Shown here: piece by piece, positions 33,588 through 43,838 of the stretch
Position numbering within the stretch: the stretch's first letter is position 1
Layout: the number at the start of each line of letters is the position of its first letter
Assembly (NCBI RefSeq): GCF_022436485.1
Contig: NZ_JAKUDO010000001.1
Coordinates: 930,001 to 994,000, forward strand
Direction of reading: 5' to 3'
Source of the DNA: Agrococcus sp. ARC_14
GTDB lineage: Bacteria > Actinomycetota > Actinomycetes > Actinomycetales > Microbacteriaceae
DNA: 64,000 nt
Position numbers and translations under genes: made by a program
Notes under the pieces: model-generated
Seen by the model: only the letters and a program-made list of their open reading frames with translations
Told to the model about the DNA's origin: nothing
Database searches by the model: none

Positions 33588-35234
33588 ATGAGTGTGCTCT
33601 CAGGGGTCGGAGTCGGTCGGGGCGTCGCTGCCGCGAAGGTGCTGAAGATGCCGGAGCCGCTCGCACCGCCGAGCGACGAGCCGCTCGCAGCGCCGGTCGA
33701 TGGCGAGCACCAGCGGGTGCAGGCGGCGCTGCAGGAGGTCGCCGCAGATCTCAACGCGCGCGCTGCGGCCGCGGGCGGCGACGCCCAGCAGGTGCTCGAG
33801 GCGGCAGCGCTCATGGCGCAGGATCCGGCCATCCTCGACGACGTGAAGGCGCGCCTCGAGGGCGGCGCCAACGCCGAGAAGGCGTCGTGGGATGCGTACG
33901 CGGCGTTCCGCGAGATGCTCACGGCGATGGGCGGCTACATGGCAGAGCGAGCCACCGACCTCGACGACGTCGCCCAGCGCGTCGTGGCGCGCCTGCGCGG
34001 CGTCGCTGCCCCCGGCGTACCGGTCTCGGACGAGCCGTTCATCCTGATCGCGCGCGACCTCGCGCCCGCCGACACCGCGACGCTCGACCTCGAGAAGACG
34101 CTCGCCCTCGTGACGCAGGACGGCGGCCCCACCTCGCACACCGCGATCCTCGCGCGCTCGAAGTCGCTGCCAGCCATCGTCGGCGTCGTCGGCGTGCTCG
34201 ATGCGCTCGTCGACGGGCAGCTCGTGATCGTGGACGCCAAGGCCGGCACCGTCGTGATCGACCCTGACGAGGCATCCGTCACCGCCGCCGCCGCAGAGCG
34301 CGAGACGCGCTTGGCTGCGGCCTCCGCGCCCATCACCGAAGGCGCGCTCGCAGACGGCACGAAGGTGCCGCTGCTGGCCAACGTGGGATCGGCGAAGGAT
34401 GTGCCGAACGCGGTGGAGCTGGGGGCGGAGGGCGTCGGACTGTTCCGCACCGAGTTCCTCTTCCTCGGCGCCTCCTCGGCCCCCACGGTCGAGGAGCAGA
34501 CGGCGGCCTACACCGCGGTGCTGGAGTCGTTCCCCGGCAAGAAGGTGGTCGTGCGGGTGCTCGACGCCGGCGCCGACAAGCCGCTGGCGTTCCTCAACGA
34601 CGCGCACGAGGAGAACCCCGCACTGGGACTGCGCGGCATCCGCGCGCTGCGGGCGAGCGAGCAGATCCTGCGCGACCAGCTGACGGCGCTCGCGAACGCG
34701 CAGGCGGCCACCGAGGCAGAGCTGCACGTGATGGCGCCGATGATCGCCGACCACGAGGAGACGACCTACTTCGTCGGTCTCGGCAAGGAGCTGGGGCTGG
34801 CGAGCGTCGGCGCGATGGCGGAGGTGCCGTCGATCGCGGTGCTCGCCGATCAGGTGTTCGAGGTGGCCGACTTCGTCTCGATCGGCACCAACGACCTCAC
34901 GCAGTACACGATGGCTGCCGACCGGCAGCTGGGCTCCGTCGCAGCGCTCCAGGATCCGTGGCACCCGGCGGTGCTGCGGCTCGTGAAGCTCATCGGCGAG
35001 GCAGGCACCGCGGCGGGCAAGCCCGTCAGCGTCTGCGGCGAGGCGGCAGCCGACCCCGCGCTGGCGGTCGTGCTCGTGGGCCTGGGCGCGACGAGCCTCT
35101 CGATGAGCGCCACGGCGCTCGCCGATGTGCGCGCAGAGCTGCTGACCGTCACGCTCGACGAGGCGAAGGCGCGTGCCGAGCGCGCCCTCGGCGCCCGCTC
35201 GCCGGCCGAGGCCCGCCAGGCCGCCGCCTCGTAG
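33588..35234 (+). CDS. ptsI: PTS phosphoenolpyruvate-protein phosphotransferase (enzyme I)
   Basis: A 548-residue enzyme that moves phosphate from PEP to HPr. The phosphorylated His is in GGPTSHTAILAR (near residue 184). The C-terminal PEP-binding barrel shows GLFRTEFLF, KVVVRVLDAGADKPL, EVPSIAVLADQ, FVSIGTNDLTQYTMAADR and the active-site Cys in SVCGEAAAD (near 483). It is somewhat shorter than the usual ~575 residues. No ptsH lies beside it. The stop codon (35232-35234) lies inside the first unit of a REP-like repeat. The EIIA-like protein at 57608 is a possible partner. Confidence 0.94.
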   Translation: MSVLSGVGVGRGVAAAKVLKMPEPLAPPSDEPLAAPVDGEHQRVQAALQEVAADLNARAAAAGGDAQQVLEAAALMAQDPAILDDVKARLEGGANAEKASWDAYAAFREMLTAMGGYMAERATDLDDVAQRVVARLRGVAAPGVPVSDEPFILIARDLAPADTATLDLEKTLALVTQDGGPTSHTAILARSKSLPAIVGVVGVLDALVDGQLVIVDAKAGTVVIDPDEASVTAAAAERETRLAAASAPITEGALADGTKVPLLANVGSAKDVPNAVELGAEGVGLFRTEFLFLGASSAPTVEEQTAAYTAVLESFPGKKVVVRVLDAGADKPLAFLNDAHEENPALGLRGIRALRASEQILRDQLTALANAQAATEAELHVMAPMIADHEETTYFVGLGKELGLASVGAMAEVPSIAVLADQVFEVADFVSIGTNDLTQYTMAADRQLGSVAALQDPWHPAVLRLVKLIGEAGTAAGKPVSVCGEAAADPALAVVLVGLGATSLSMSATALADVRAELLTVTLDEAKARAERALGARSPAEARQAAAS

Positions 35235-35310
35235 GTCGATGCCGCGCAGCGAGCCGCCGCCTCGTAGGTCGAGGAGCGCCGCGCGCAGCGCGACGCGTCA
35301 CGAGACCGGA
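35223..35310. repeat. REP-like repeat, second copy (two partial units)
   Basis: GCCGCCTCGTAGGTCGA occurs twice (35223-35239 and 35256-35272). The second is followed by GGAGCGCC, a GCGCGCAGCGCGACGCG run and CACGAGACCGG, i.e. the same building blocks as 15411-15470. The first unit contains the ptsI stop codon (TAG 35232-35234). It separates convergent genes. Confidence 0.7.
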
Positions 35311-35314
35311 ACCG

Positions 35315-36961
35315 CTACCGCTTGCGCCCCGACGCCCGCGCGACCGCCACCGCGAACTCGCGAGCCCGCTCGCGCTCACCCTCGATCGGCAGCACGATCG
35401 ATGCGTGTGCGACAGCGCTGACCTGCTTGCGCAGCCGCCGGCGCGCCCGCGATCGTCGGGCGGCACCGATGGCGCCGCCCACGAGCGCGCCGATGATGCC
35501 CAGCACGATGCCCAGCAGCACGCCGCCGATGAGGCCGACGAGCGGGATCGGCCAGCCGTCGAGCCAGCTCTCGGTGCCCTCGACCTGCGGGATGACGGGC
35601 GCGACCATGCTCCACAGCGGCAGCAGGATCGGCAGCAGCAGCCAGATGCCGCCGATCACGGCGACCACGAGCGCGAGCCACTGGAGGGCTGCGAGCAGCG
35701 GCCACCACCAGGAGCCGCGCGCGCCCAGGTCGGTGCGTGCGACCGCCCGGTCGAGCTCCGACGGCAGCGACTCCAGCGCATCCGCTGCATGCTCGTGGAT
35801 CGCCGCCGTCCATCCCTCGCCGAGCCCTGCGGCCGCGGCGTCTGCGTAGCTGCGCACCGCCAGGCCGGCCTGCGCGCGCTGTGCCGCATTCATGGGAGGC
35901 ATGCCCGTGCGGTTGACCTCGGCGCGGTGCTGCCCGGCGTCGCGCCGGTCGCGACCGAACGACAGGTGCAGGCGCCGCAGCGGGTCGGGCGCCAGCCGCA
36001 GCAGCCAGGCCGTGAGGGGCCAGCCGGTGATCTGCCCGGCGCGCTTGCGATAGCTGCTCGCGACCGCCTGCGCGACGGCGTCGACATTCGCGGCCGTCCC
36101 GAGCCCGCGCTCGAGCGCCTGCGCATCGGCGGTTCGCAGCTTGCCGGGCACACCGGCGGCCTCGAGGCGCGCTGCCGCGCCCCGCACATCGGCGGCGAGG
36201 CGCTGCGAGGCGGCCTTCCGCTCGGATGCGAAGCGCGCGATCAGGCGCCGCAGGTCGTCGATGCCGGTGCCCTGCGTCGCCGAGACCGGCAGCACCTGCA
36301 CGCGTTCGAGCCCGTCGCCCCGCAGCAGCCCGCGCAGCGAGTCGACGACCCGGCCGACCTCGTGCTCGGGCAGCCGGTCGACCTGGTTGAGCACCGCGGC
36401 GGTGACAGATGCGTGGGTCGCCAGCGGCGCGATGAAGTCGCGATGGATGACGGCGTCGGCGTACTTCTGCGGGTCGACGACCCACACCAGCACGTCCACC
36501 TGGCCGGCCAGTCGCTCGGCGATGGCGCGGTGCTCGAGCGCGACCGAGTCGAAGTCGGGCAGGTCGATGAGGATGAGCGAGAGATCCTGCCCGCGACCGT
36601 CGCGATCGGCGGCGAACGGCCGATCCATGATGCGCCGATCGCTCACCTGCAGCCAGTCGAGCAGGTCGGATGCGCCGCGCGGGTTCCACACGGCGGCGAG
36701 CGGCACCGAGGTGGTCGGCCTGCGCACGTGCGTGCGCGCCACCGACTCACCCGCGAGCGCGTTCATGAGCGACGACTTGCCGGATCCGGTGGCACCGAAG
36801 AAGCCCACGACGGTGTGCTCCGACGAGAGCGCGCGCCGCTCGCTCGCGCGGCCGGCGATGCGGCGCACGGTCTCGAGCTCGCCCTCCGGCACGCGGCCCG
36901 CGCCGAGCTCTGCCGCCTCCGAGAGCGCGCTGAGCAGCTGGTCGACGGTTGGCTCGCTCAC
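35315..36961 (-). CDS. Dynamin-like GTPase with C-terminal membrane segments (second of pair)
   Basis: A 548-residue protein. The GTPase domain has G1 GFFGATGSGKSSLMNALAG, G2 RPTTS, G3 IDLPDFDS and G4 NQVD (in VLNQVDRLPE). A helical middle part follows, then two hydrophobic segments: WWWPLLAALQWLALVVAVIG with its continuation, and PLVGLIGGVLLGIVLGIIGA. The tail is Arg-rich. This layout fits bacterial dynamin-like proteins or YfjP-type GTPases. It starts 4 bases inside the end of the larger GTPase gene, so the two are made together and may hetero-oligomerise, as DynA/DynB do in Streptomyces. Confidence 0.78.
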   Translation of the reverse strand: MSEPTVDQLLSALSEAAELGAGRVPEGELETVRRIAGRASERRALSSEHTVVGFFGATGSGKSSLMNALAGESVARTHVRRPTTSVPLAAVWNPRGASDLLDWLQVSDRRIMDRPFAADRDGRGQDLSLILIDLPDFDSVALEHRAIAERLAGQVDVLVWVVDPQKYADAVIHRDFIAPLATHASVTAAVLNQVDRLPEHEVGRVVDSLRGLLRGDGLERVQVLPVSATQGTGIDDLRRLIARFASERKAASQRLAADVRGAAARLEAAGVPGKLRTADAQALERGLGTAANVDAVAQAVASSYRKRAGQITGWPLTAWLLRLAPDPLRRLHLSFGRDRRDAGQHRAEVNRTGMPPMNAAQRAQAGLAVRSYADAAAAGLGEGWTAAIHEHAADALESLPSELDRAVARTDLGARGSWWWPLLAALQWLALVVAVIGGIWLLLPILLPLWSMVAPVIPQVEGTESWLDGWPIPLVGLIGGVLLGIVLGIIGALVGGAIGAARRSRARRRLRKQVSAVAHASIVLPIEGERERAREFAVAVARASGRKR

Positions 36962-38904
36962 CGGCTCGTCTCCTGCTCGCCCGAACGGTGCCCATCCGCC
37001 GACGGCTCGTCGTGCTCGATCGCGGGCAGCGGCCCGGTGCCGCGCTCCAGCTCCCGCACCTCGTCGGCCTCGGCCTCGAGCGGCGACTCGGCCGCGTCAT
37101 CCATCGCCTCGCCCTCCACCACATCGATCGGCAGCAGCGCGCGATGCTCCGCCGTGGCAGACGGGCGCCCGACGAGCGCCATCGCGCGCTCGAGCTCGGC
37201 GGCCGCGTCGCGCAGCGCAGCACCGTCGGCACCGGCCTCGACGGGGTCGAGCAGCGCATCCCAGCGGGCGGCCTGCTCGTGCATCAGCGCATGCACGCGC
37301 GTCTCGAGATCTTCGCGCGCCTGCGCGGCAAGGCGACGTACCGCATCCTCGCCGAAGATCGTCTCGAGCAGCTTCTGACCGACGACGGCCGAGCCGCCCG
37401 CGATGGCGATCTCGCCGCCCGTGAGGCCGCCGGTGGAGGCGAATACGACCACCATGAGCGCCACGGTGATGACGTTGAGGCCGAGCGACATGACCCGCGC
37501 CTTCGTGCGCTTGCCCGCCGCCTGGTCGGTGATGAGCTCGATCAGTCCCTGCTGCCAGTCGCGCACGAGCTGCGAGGCGCGCGAGGGCAGGTCGGCAGAC
37601 GGATGCGCGAGGTCGGCGCCGCTGGTCAGCTGCCTGCCGACGGCGCTCTGTCGCACGCGCGTCCAGGCGTCGGAGGCCGCGCGGCCCGCCTCGTCGACCA
37701 TCACCGCGTGCAGGCCCGACTCGATCTCGTGCTCGACCTCGATGGCCGGGGCCGGCTTGCCCTGGAACCAGGCCGTGACCTTGTCTCGGGTGCGGGAGAA
37801 CCAGGACTCGAGGGTGCGGAAGACATCGGAGGTGCCCACGAAGTCCTGCCAGCGGGCGAGCACCTCGCCGCGCAGCAGCACGCCGTCGCGCGTCGCGTCT
37901 CCGACCCGCTCGGCCGCGTCGGTGTGCACGGTGGCGACGGTCTCGCGCAGGTCGTTCGCGACGACCACCTGCTCGTCACGGGCATCGGCGACGGTGCGGG
38001 CGGTGACGGCGAGGCGCGAGACCGTGCCCGCGAGGGTGCGGCCGGCGATCCGGGCGCGCTCGGCTCGGTCGCCGGCGATGCCGGTGAGCCAGCCGCGGAT
38101 GGCCCCGACGGCGCTGGCGGGCAGCATGCCGCGGTCGTCGAGCTGCGACTCGCCGACGACGAACACGGGCGCGGTGCCCAGGCCTCGCTCGCCCAGCATC
38201 TGCCGCAGGTCTGCCTCGACCTCTGCCTCCGCGCCCGGGGGCACCCGGTTGAGCACCACGCCGACGGTGATGTCGCGGGCGGCGGCGTCGTCGAGCAGCT
38301 TCCACGGCACAGCGTCGGCGTAGCGGTTGGCGGTGGTGGCGAACAGCCACAGGTCGGCGGCCGCGAGCAGCTGCGCTGCGAGCTCGCGGTTCTCGTCGGC
38401 GATCGAGTCGACGTCGGGGGCGTCGAGGATGGCCAGATCCCTCGGCACGCGCTCGTCGGCCACGAGCACCACCGAGCCGATCTGCGCGGCGTCGGGCTCC
38501 TCGCCCGCCTCGCTCGCGGGGGCGTCGCGCACCACGCCCGTCACGCGCGCCAGTCCGGGCAGGATGCGCGACGATGCGAACCAGCCAGCATCGACGGGGG
38601 AGTGGAGCAGGATGGGCTGCCGCGTCGTGGGGCGGATGACGCCCGTGCGGGTGACGGGCAGGCCGATGAGGGCGTTCACGAGCGTGGACTTGCCGGCGCC
38701 GGTGGAGCCGCCGACGACGGCGAGCAGGGGCGCCTCGAGGTTGCTGAGCCGCGGCTGGATGTAGTCGTCGATCTGCCGCACCGCCGAACGCCGGCCGTCT
38801 CGGGCGGTGTCGGAGCCGGCGATCGAGAGCGGCAGGGCGACGCCGTCGAGCGCGGAGCGCAGGGCGTCGAGCCGGTCGAGTGCGGCGATGGTGGCGTCGG
38901 TCAC
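36958..38904 (-). CDS. Dynamin-like GTPase (first of pair)
   Basis: A 648-residue GTPase. The G1 motif AVVGGSTGAGKSTLVNALIG is near residue 44; RPTTRQ (G2) and LDAPDVDS (G3) are clear, but the G4 position reads NRVP, without the Asp that normally gives guanine specificity. A long helical region and a hydrophobic segment (VITVALMVVVFASTGGLTGG, near 490) follow. The start is set at GTG 38904, 6 bases from a CAGACT box; GTG 38922 is the alternative. The end overlaps the second GTPase. A membrane remodelling role, for example in division, is inferred from family only. Confidence 0.78.
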   Translation of the reverse strand: MTDATIAALDRLDALRSALDGVALPLSIAGSDTARDGRRSAVRQIDDYIQPRLSNLEAPLLAVVGGSTGAGKSTLVNALIGLPVTRTGVIRPTTRQPILLHSPVDAGWFASSRILPGLARVTGVVRDAPASEAGEEPDAAQIGSVVLVADERVPRDLAILDAPDVDSIADENRELAAQLLAAADLWLFATTANRYADAVPWKLLDDAAARDITVGVVLNRVPPGAEAEVEADLRQMLGERGLGTAPVFVVGESQLDDRGMLPASAVGAIRGWLTGIAGDRAERARIAGRTLAGTVSRLAVTARTVADARDEQVVVANDLRETVATVHTDAAERVGDATRDGVLLRGEVLARWQDFVGTSDVFRTLESWFSRTRDKVTAWFQGKPAPAIEVEHEIESGLHAVMVDEAGRAASDAWTRVRQSAVGRQLTSGADLAHPSADLPSRASQLVRDWQQGLIELITDQAAGKRTKARVMSLGLNVITVALMVVVFASTGGLTGGEIAIAGGSAVVGQKLLETIFGEDAVRRLAAQAREDLETRVHALMHEQAARWDALLDPVEAGADGAALRDAAAELERAMALVGRPSATAEHRALLPIDVVEGEAMDDAAESPLEAEADEVRELERGTGPLPAIEHDEPSADGHRSGEQETSR

Positions 38905-38910
38905 GCGGCT

Positions 38911-38916
38911 AGTCTG
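38911..38916 (-). promoter_or_regulatory. -10-like box CAGACT before the GTPase pair
   Basis: On the minus strand CAGACT (A at position 2, T at 6) with a 6-base spacer to GTG 38904. It supports that start over the earlier GTG at 38922. Confidence 0.35.
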
Positions 38917-38950
38917 CCCCACCCGGCGGCAGGCGCCCTGCCGCCGCGGC

Positions 38951-39463
38951 TCAGCGCAGCGAGAGCAGCTCCACCCCGCCCGTCGCCAGCAGGCCGAAGG
39001 CCACGCCCCAGACGACGATCGAGATGCACTGCCAGAGGATCACCGCGTTGCGCGAGGCGCCGAAGGAGACCATCGCCCCAGAGGTGATCTGGCTCGGCAG
39101 CAGCGTCTGACCCAGCAGGCTCACGCCCGGCACGCCGAAGCGGTCGAACATCCGCTTGAGGCGCTGCCGGCGCGGGGAGAGCTCCTCGAGCGTCTCGCGT
39201 CGATCCAGCACCTTCTTCCGCGCCGCATCCGCCGCGAACACGAAGCCGAGCATCGAGATCGCATTGCCGACGATCGCCGCGACGATGGCGACGGCGGGGT
39301 GCAGGCCCACCAGGATGCCGATCACGGCGCCGAAGTAGCTCTCGACGAACGGGATGGCGCTGATCGCCATGATCCCGAGCCACTGGGCCCACGCCGGCAG
39401 GCCTGCGGTGAAGTCAGAAAGGGCTTCGAGCACGAGTGGATCCTCCGATTCGGGGCGACTCAT
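38951..39463 (-). CDS. Small multi-drug export family membrane protein
   Basis: A 170-residue membrane protein with about four helices. The pattern AISAIPFVESYFGAVIGILVGLHP, then a conserved cytoplasmic stretch RMFDRFGVPGVSLLGQTLLPSQITSGAMVSFGASRN, matches the family named small multi-drug export proteins, whose function is barely tested. The start ATG 39463 abuts the XRE operators. A promoter on this strand, TTGACA (39514-39519) with a 17-base spacer to CAGACT (39491-39496), is interrupted by one operator and followed by the other, so the XRE protein probably represses it. Confidence 0.75.
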   Translation of the reverse strand: MSRPESEDPLVLEALSDFTAGLPAWAQWLGIMAISAIPFVESYFGAVIGILVGLHPAVAIVAAIVGNAISMLGFVFAADAARKKVLDRRETLEELSPRRQRLKRMFDRFGVPGVSLLGQTLLPSQITSGAMVSFGASRNAVILWQCISIVVWGVAFGLLATGGVELLSLR

Positions 39464-39467
39464 CCGG

Positions 39468-39503
39468 TGACAAGTCTGCTTGACATGACAAGTCTGCTTG
39501 TCA
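39468..39503. promoter_or_regulatory. Tandem 18-bp operators of the XRE regulator
   Basis: TGACAAGTCTGCTTGACA (39468-39485) is followed without gap by TGACAAGTCTGCTTGTCA (39486-39503). The second is a perfect dyad (7-bp arms TGACAAG/CTTGTCA, 4-base centre TCTG); the first differs at one base. They overlap the -35 of the XRE gene and the -10 region of the divergent membrane-protein gene. Confidence 0.8.
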
Positions 39504-39526
39504 CCGACGGATGTGTCAAGTACGCT
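39498..39526 (+). promoter_or_regulatory. XRE promoter, TTGTCA-17-TACGCT, leaderless
   Basis: TTGTCA (39498-39503) and TACGCT (39521-39526) are spaced by 17 bases, and ATG 39533 follows after 6. Transcription should start at the ATG. The -35 is part of the second operator. Confidence 0.65.
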
Positions 39527-39532
39527 TTCCAC

Positions 39533-39727
39533 ATGCAGAGTCGTGTCCGCGAGCTCAGGCTGCAGCAGGAGCTGTCGCAGCAAGCGCTCGCGCAGGCGAT
39601 GGCTGTCTCGCGACAGACGATCAACGCGATCGAGACCGGCCGCTACGATCCGTCACTGACGCTCGCCGTGCACCTGGCGCGGCACTTCCACACGACCGTC
39701 GAGGAGCTGTTCCATGTCGACGCATAA
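39533..39727 (+). CDS. XRE-family helix-turn-helix regulator (64 aa)
   Basis: A 64-residue single-domain HTH protein. It reads VRELRLQQELSQQALAQAMAVSRQTINAIETGRYDPSLTLAVHLARHFHTTVEELFHVD, the standard Cro/CI-like five-helix domain (recognition helix SRQTINAIE), closest in style to YozG-like small regulators that pair with a membrane protein gene. The stop lies 14 bases inside the next gene, which supports co-expression. The true start is ATG 39533, immediately after the promoter; a longer upstream frame is antisense to the GTPase gene. Confidence 0.88.
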   Translation: MQSRVRELRLQQELSQQALAQAMAVSRQTINAIETGRYDPSLTLAVHLARHFHTTVEELFHVDA

Positions 39728-40124
39728 GGCGCTGCGGATGTCGTGGTGGAACGCCGTGATCGCTGCGGGCGCGCTCCTCACCGCCGTCGTGCTCGCCATC
39801 CTGGGCGACTGGTTCGCGGCCGGTCTCATGACGCTCGCGGCGATCGCGTTCGTGCTGAGCGCGCTCTACGCGCGCTCCGGCCGGGCGAGCGACATCACGC
39901 GACTCAACGCCGTCGAGTACATCGACGAGCGCGACCGCGCGATCGGCGCCTACGCGTTCGCGATCGTCGGCGTCGTCGCGCTGCTGCTCTCGCTCGGCGT
40001 GTTCGTCGTGGTCGCGGTCTCGACCGGCGGCGAGGGGGCGGTGTTCTGGCTCGCGCTGGGCCAGGTGCTCTTCCTCATGGCGGCCTGGGCGGTCGCGAAC
40101 GTCATCGCCGTGCGCCGCTCCTGA
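39714..40124 (+). CDS. Membrane protein co-transcribed with the XRE regulator
   Basis: A 136-residue protein with four predicted helices (SWWNAVIAAGALLTAVVLAI, WFAAGLMTLAAIAFVLSALY, AFAIVGVVALLLSLGVFVV and FWLALGQVLFLMAAWAVAN). A cytoplasmic loop carries ITRLNAVEYIDERDRAIGAY, a motif shared by membrane proteins that sit next to YozG-like regulators. Function unknown; it may modulate the regulator. ATG 39714 overlaps the regulator gene by 14 bases. Confidence 0.75.
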   Translation: MSTHKALRMSWWNAVIAAGALLTAVVLAILGDWFAAGLMTLAAIAFVLSALYARSGRASDITRLNAVEYIDERDRAIGAYAFAIVGVVALLLSLGVFVVVAVSTGGEGAVFWLALGQVLFLMAAWAVANVIAVRRS

Positions 40125-40132
40125 TCGTGCCG

Positions 40133-40178
40133 ACGACGAGAGGGCCGGCACCCTCGCGGATGCCGGCCCTCTCGTCGT
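40133..40178. terminator. Long perfect hairpin, bidirectional terminator
   Basis: ACGACGAGAGGGCCGGCA (40133-40150) is fully complementary to TGCCGGCCCTCTCGTCGT (40161-40178), an 18-bp stem with a 10-base loop. It lies between two convergent genes (membrane protein and sdhB). Confidence 0.88.
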
Positions 40179-40187
40179 ACGGTCAGA

Positions 40188-41050
40188 TCAGAGCTTGACG
40201 CCCGTCATCATGGCCTGCTTGACCTCTGCGATCGCCTTGGTGACCTGGATCCCGCGAGGGCAGGCATCCGTGCAGTTGAAGGTCGTGCGGCAGCGCCAGA
40301 CGCCCTCCTGGTCGTTCAGGATGTCGAGGCGCACCTGGCTCGCCTCGTCGCGCGAGTCGAAGATGAAGCGGTGCGCGTTCACGATCGCGGCGGGGCCGAA
40401 GTACTGGCCGTCGGTCCAGAACACGGGGCACGAGGTCGTGCACGCAGCGCACAGGATGCACTTGGTGGTGTCGTCGAAGCGCTCGCGCTGCGCGATCGTC
40501 TGGTGGCGCTCCTTCTCGGGCTTGGAGCTCGCCTGCAGGAAGGGCTGGATCTCACGGAACGAGTCGAAGAACGGCTCCATGTTGACGATCAGGTCCTTCT
40601 CGAGCGGCAGGCCCTTGATCGCCTCGACGTAGATCGGCTTCGAGGTGTCGAAGTCCTTCACGAGCGCCTTGCAGGCGAGACGGTTCTTGCCGTTGATGCG
40701 CATGGCGTCCGAGCCGCACACGCCGTGTGCGCAGGAGCGACGGAAGGCGAGCGAGGGATCCTGCTCCCACTTGATGCGGTGCAGGGCGTCGAGGATACGC
40801 TCGGTGGCGAACATCTGCACGTCGTAGTCGACCCAGCGGGGCTCGTCATCCACCTCGGGGTCGAAGCGGCGGACGATGACCGTCACCGGGAAGCTCTGGG
40901 GCTCCTCGACCACCTCGGCGGCCTGCTCGAGCGGGCGGTCGTGGCCCGCCTGCGCGGAGTCGACCTCCTGGGGAGCCGTGCCACCCTCGGTGGCGGCAGC
41001 CTGCGCGGCGGTGTCCTCGCCGGGCGTCTCGCTGATCTGCGTCGCAGCCA

Positions 41051-41051
<1 letters not shown>
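40188..41051 (-). CDS. sdhB: Succinate dehydrogenase iron-sulfur subunit
   Basis: A 287-residue electron-transfer subunit. The [2Fe-2S] ligands lie in RRSCAHGVCGSDAMRINGK with a later Cys (LACKAL), and the [4Fe-4S]/[3Fe-4S] ligands in CILCAACTTSCPVFW and TTFNCTDACPRGIQV. The first ~50 residues are an acidic Ala/Glu/Gln-rich extension that is not needed for the fold. It overlaps sdhA by one base and ends the operon. Confidence 0.95.
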
Positions 41052-42838
<1,787 letters not shown>

Positions 42839-42863
42839 GTACCTGAGGGTCTCCGAATCTTGC

Positions 42864-43322
42864 TTAGAGGTCTGCGCAGAACGACGGCAGCAGTGAGGGG
42901 TCCGCGTTCGGCGGGCAGGGGTCGAACGTGAAGGTGATGAGCGTGCCCAGGATGATCAGGATCGCCGCGGCGATGCCGATCGCCCAGATCGCCACCGCGC
43001 GGGTCCGCGGCTTGTGCACGTAGTCGTTGACGATGGTGCGCATGCCGTTCGAGCCGTGCAGCAGCGCCAGCCACAGCATCAGCACATCCCACCACTGCCA
43101 GAACGGGTTCGCGAGCTTGCCGCCGACGAAGCCGAAGTCGATCGCGTGGATGCCGCCAGGCGTCCAGATCAGGTTGTAGGCGAGGTGGCCGAAGATCAGC
43201 ACGATGAGCACGACGCCGGAGGCGCGCATGAAGATCCAGCCGGCCTTCTCGAGGTTCGGGCCGCGACGGCCCTTCGAGCGCGCCGGGTAGGCGTAGTTCG
43301 GGTTCTCGATCGTGGTGGTCAT
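42864..43322 (-). CDS. sdhD: Succinate dehydrogenase membrane anchor subunit
   Basis: A 152-residue subunit with three helices ([62 protein letters not shown]). Conserved histidines that can ligate heme are in FGHLAYN and [11 protein letters not shown]. The short N-terminus is rich in Tyr and Arg. Start ATG 43322 overlaps the sdhC stop by one base. Confidence 0.9.
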   Translation of the reverse strand: MTTTIENPNYAYPARSKGRRGPNLEKAGWIFMRASGVVLIVLIFGHLAYNLIWTPGGIHAIDFGFVGGKLANPFWQWWDVLMLWLALLHGSNGMRTIVNDYVHKPRTRAVAIWAIGIAAAILIILGTLITFTFDPCPPNADPSLLPSFCADL

Positions 43323-43759
43323 CAGTGGCCCTCCGCGATCGGCGCGAACACGTTCATGAGGTGGTTCGGCACGAAGTAGCCCATCAGCACCACGACGAGA
43401 CCGATGACGATCCAGAACAGCAGCCGCTGGTGCTTCGTGGCCCACGGCCAGGCGTCGACGAGGATGATGCGCAGCCCGTTCATGGCGTGCAGCACGACCG
43501 CGCCGACGAGGGCGACCTCGCCCAGGCCCATGATCGGGTTCTTGTACGTCGCCATCACTGCGTTGTACGCCTCGGGACTCACGCGGATGAGCGCGGTGTC
43601 GAGCACGTGCACGAGCAGGAAGAAGTAGATCGCCACACCGGTGATGCGGTGGAGCACCCACGACCACATGCCCTCGTTGCCGCGATACAGCGTGCCGCTG
43701 AACGTGGTCTTCCGGGGCTTGGGGTCGGGGAGGGTGAGGCTGCTCGATGTCTCAGACAC
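43322..43759 (-). CDS. sdhC: Succinate dehydrogenase cytochrome b subunit
   Basis: A 145-residue membrane subunit. The family start GTLYRGNEGMWSWVLHRITGVAIYFFLLVHVLDTAL contains the R-x-T-G motif and a heme His, and VVLHAMNGLRIILVD the second helix. I place the start at GTG 43759, because GGAGGG lies 7 bases upstream; an earlier in-frame codon at 43789 would lack an SD. A TAGGAT -10 box (43799-43804, minus) gives a short leader. First gene of sdhC-sdhD-sdhA-sdhB. Confidence 0.9.
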   Translation of the reverse strand: MSETSSSLTLPDPKPRKTTFSGTLYRGNEGMWSWVLHRITGVAIYFFLLVHVLDTALIRVSPEAYNAVMATYKNPIMGLGEVALVGAVVLHAMNGLRIILVDAWPWATKHQRLLFWIVIGLVVVLMGYFVPNHLMNVFAPIAEGH

Positions 43760-43838
43760 GCGCGTTCCCTCCGTTGTTCGACCGGGCAAGGTACGACCAT
43801 CCTATGCCTCTGGCGAACAGCCGACGGCCCCGGCGGCG

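Noticed and set aside
36949..39087. Long plus-strand open frame opposite the GTPase genes
   Set aside because: Shadow of the two GTPase genes. No motif, no promoter and atypical residue composition.
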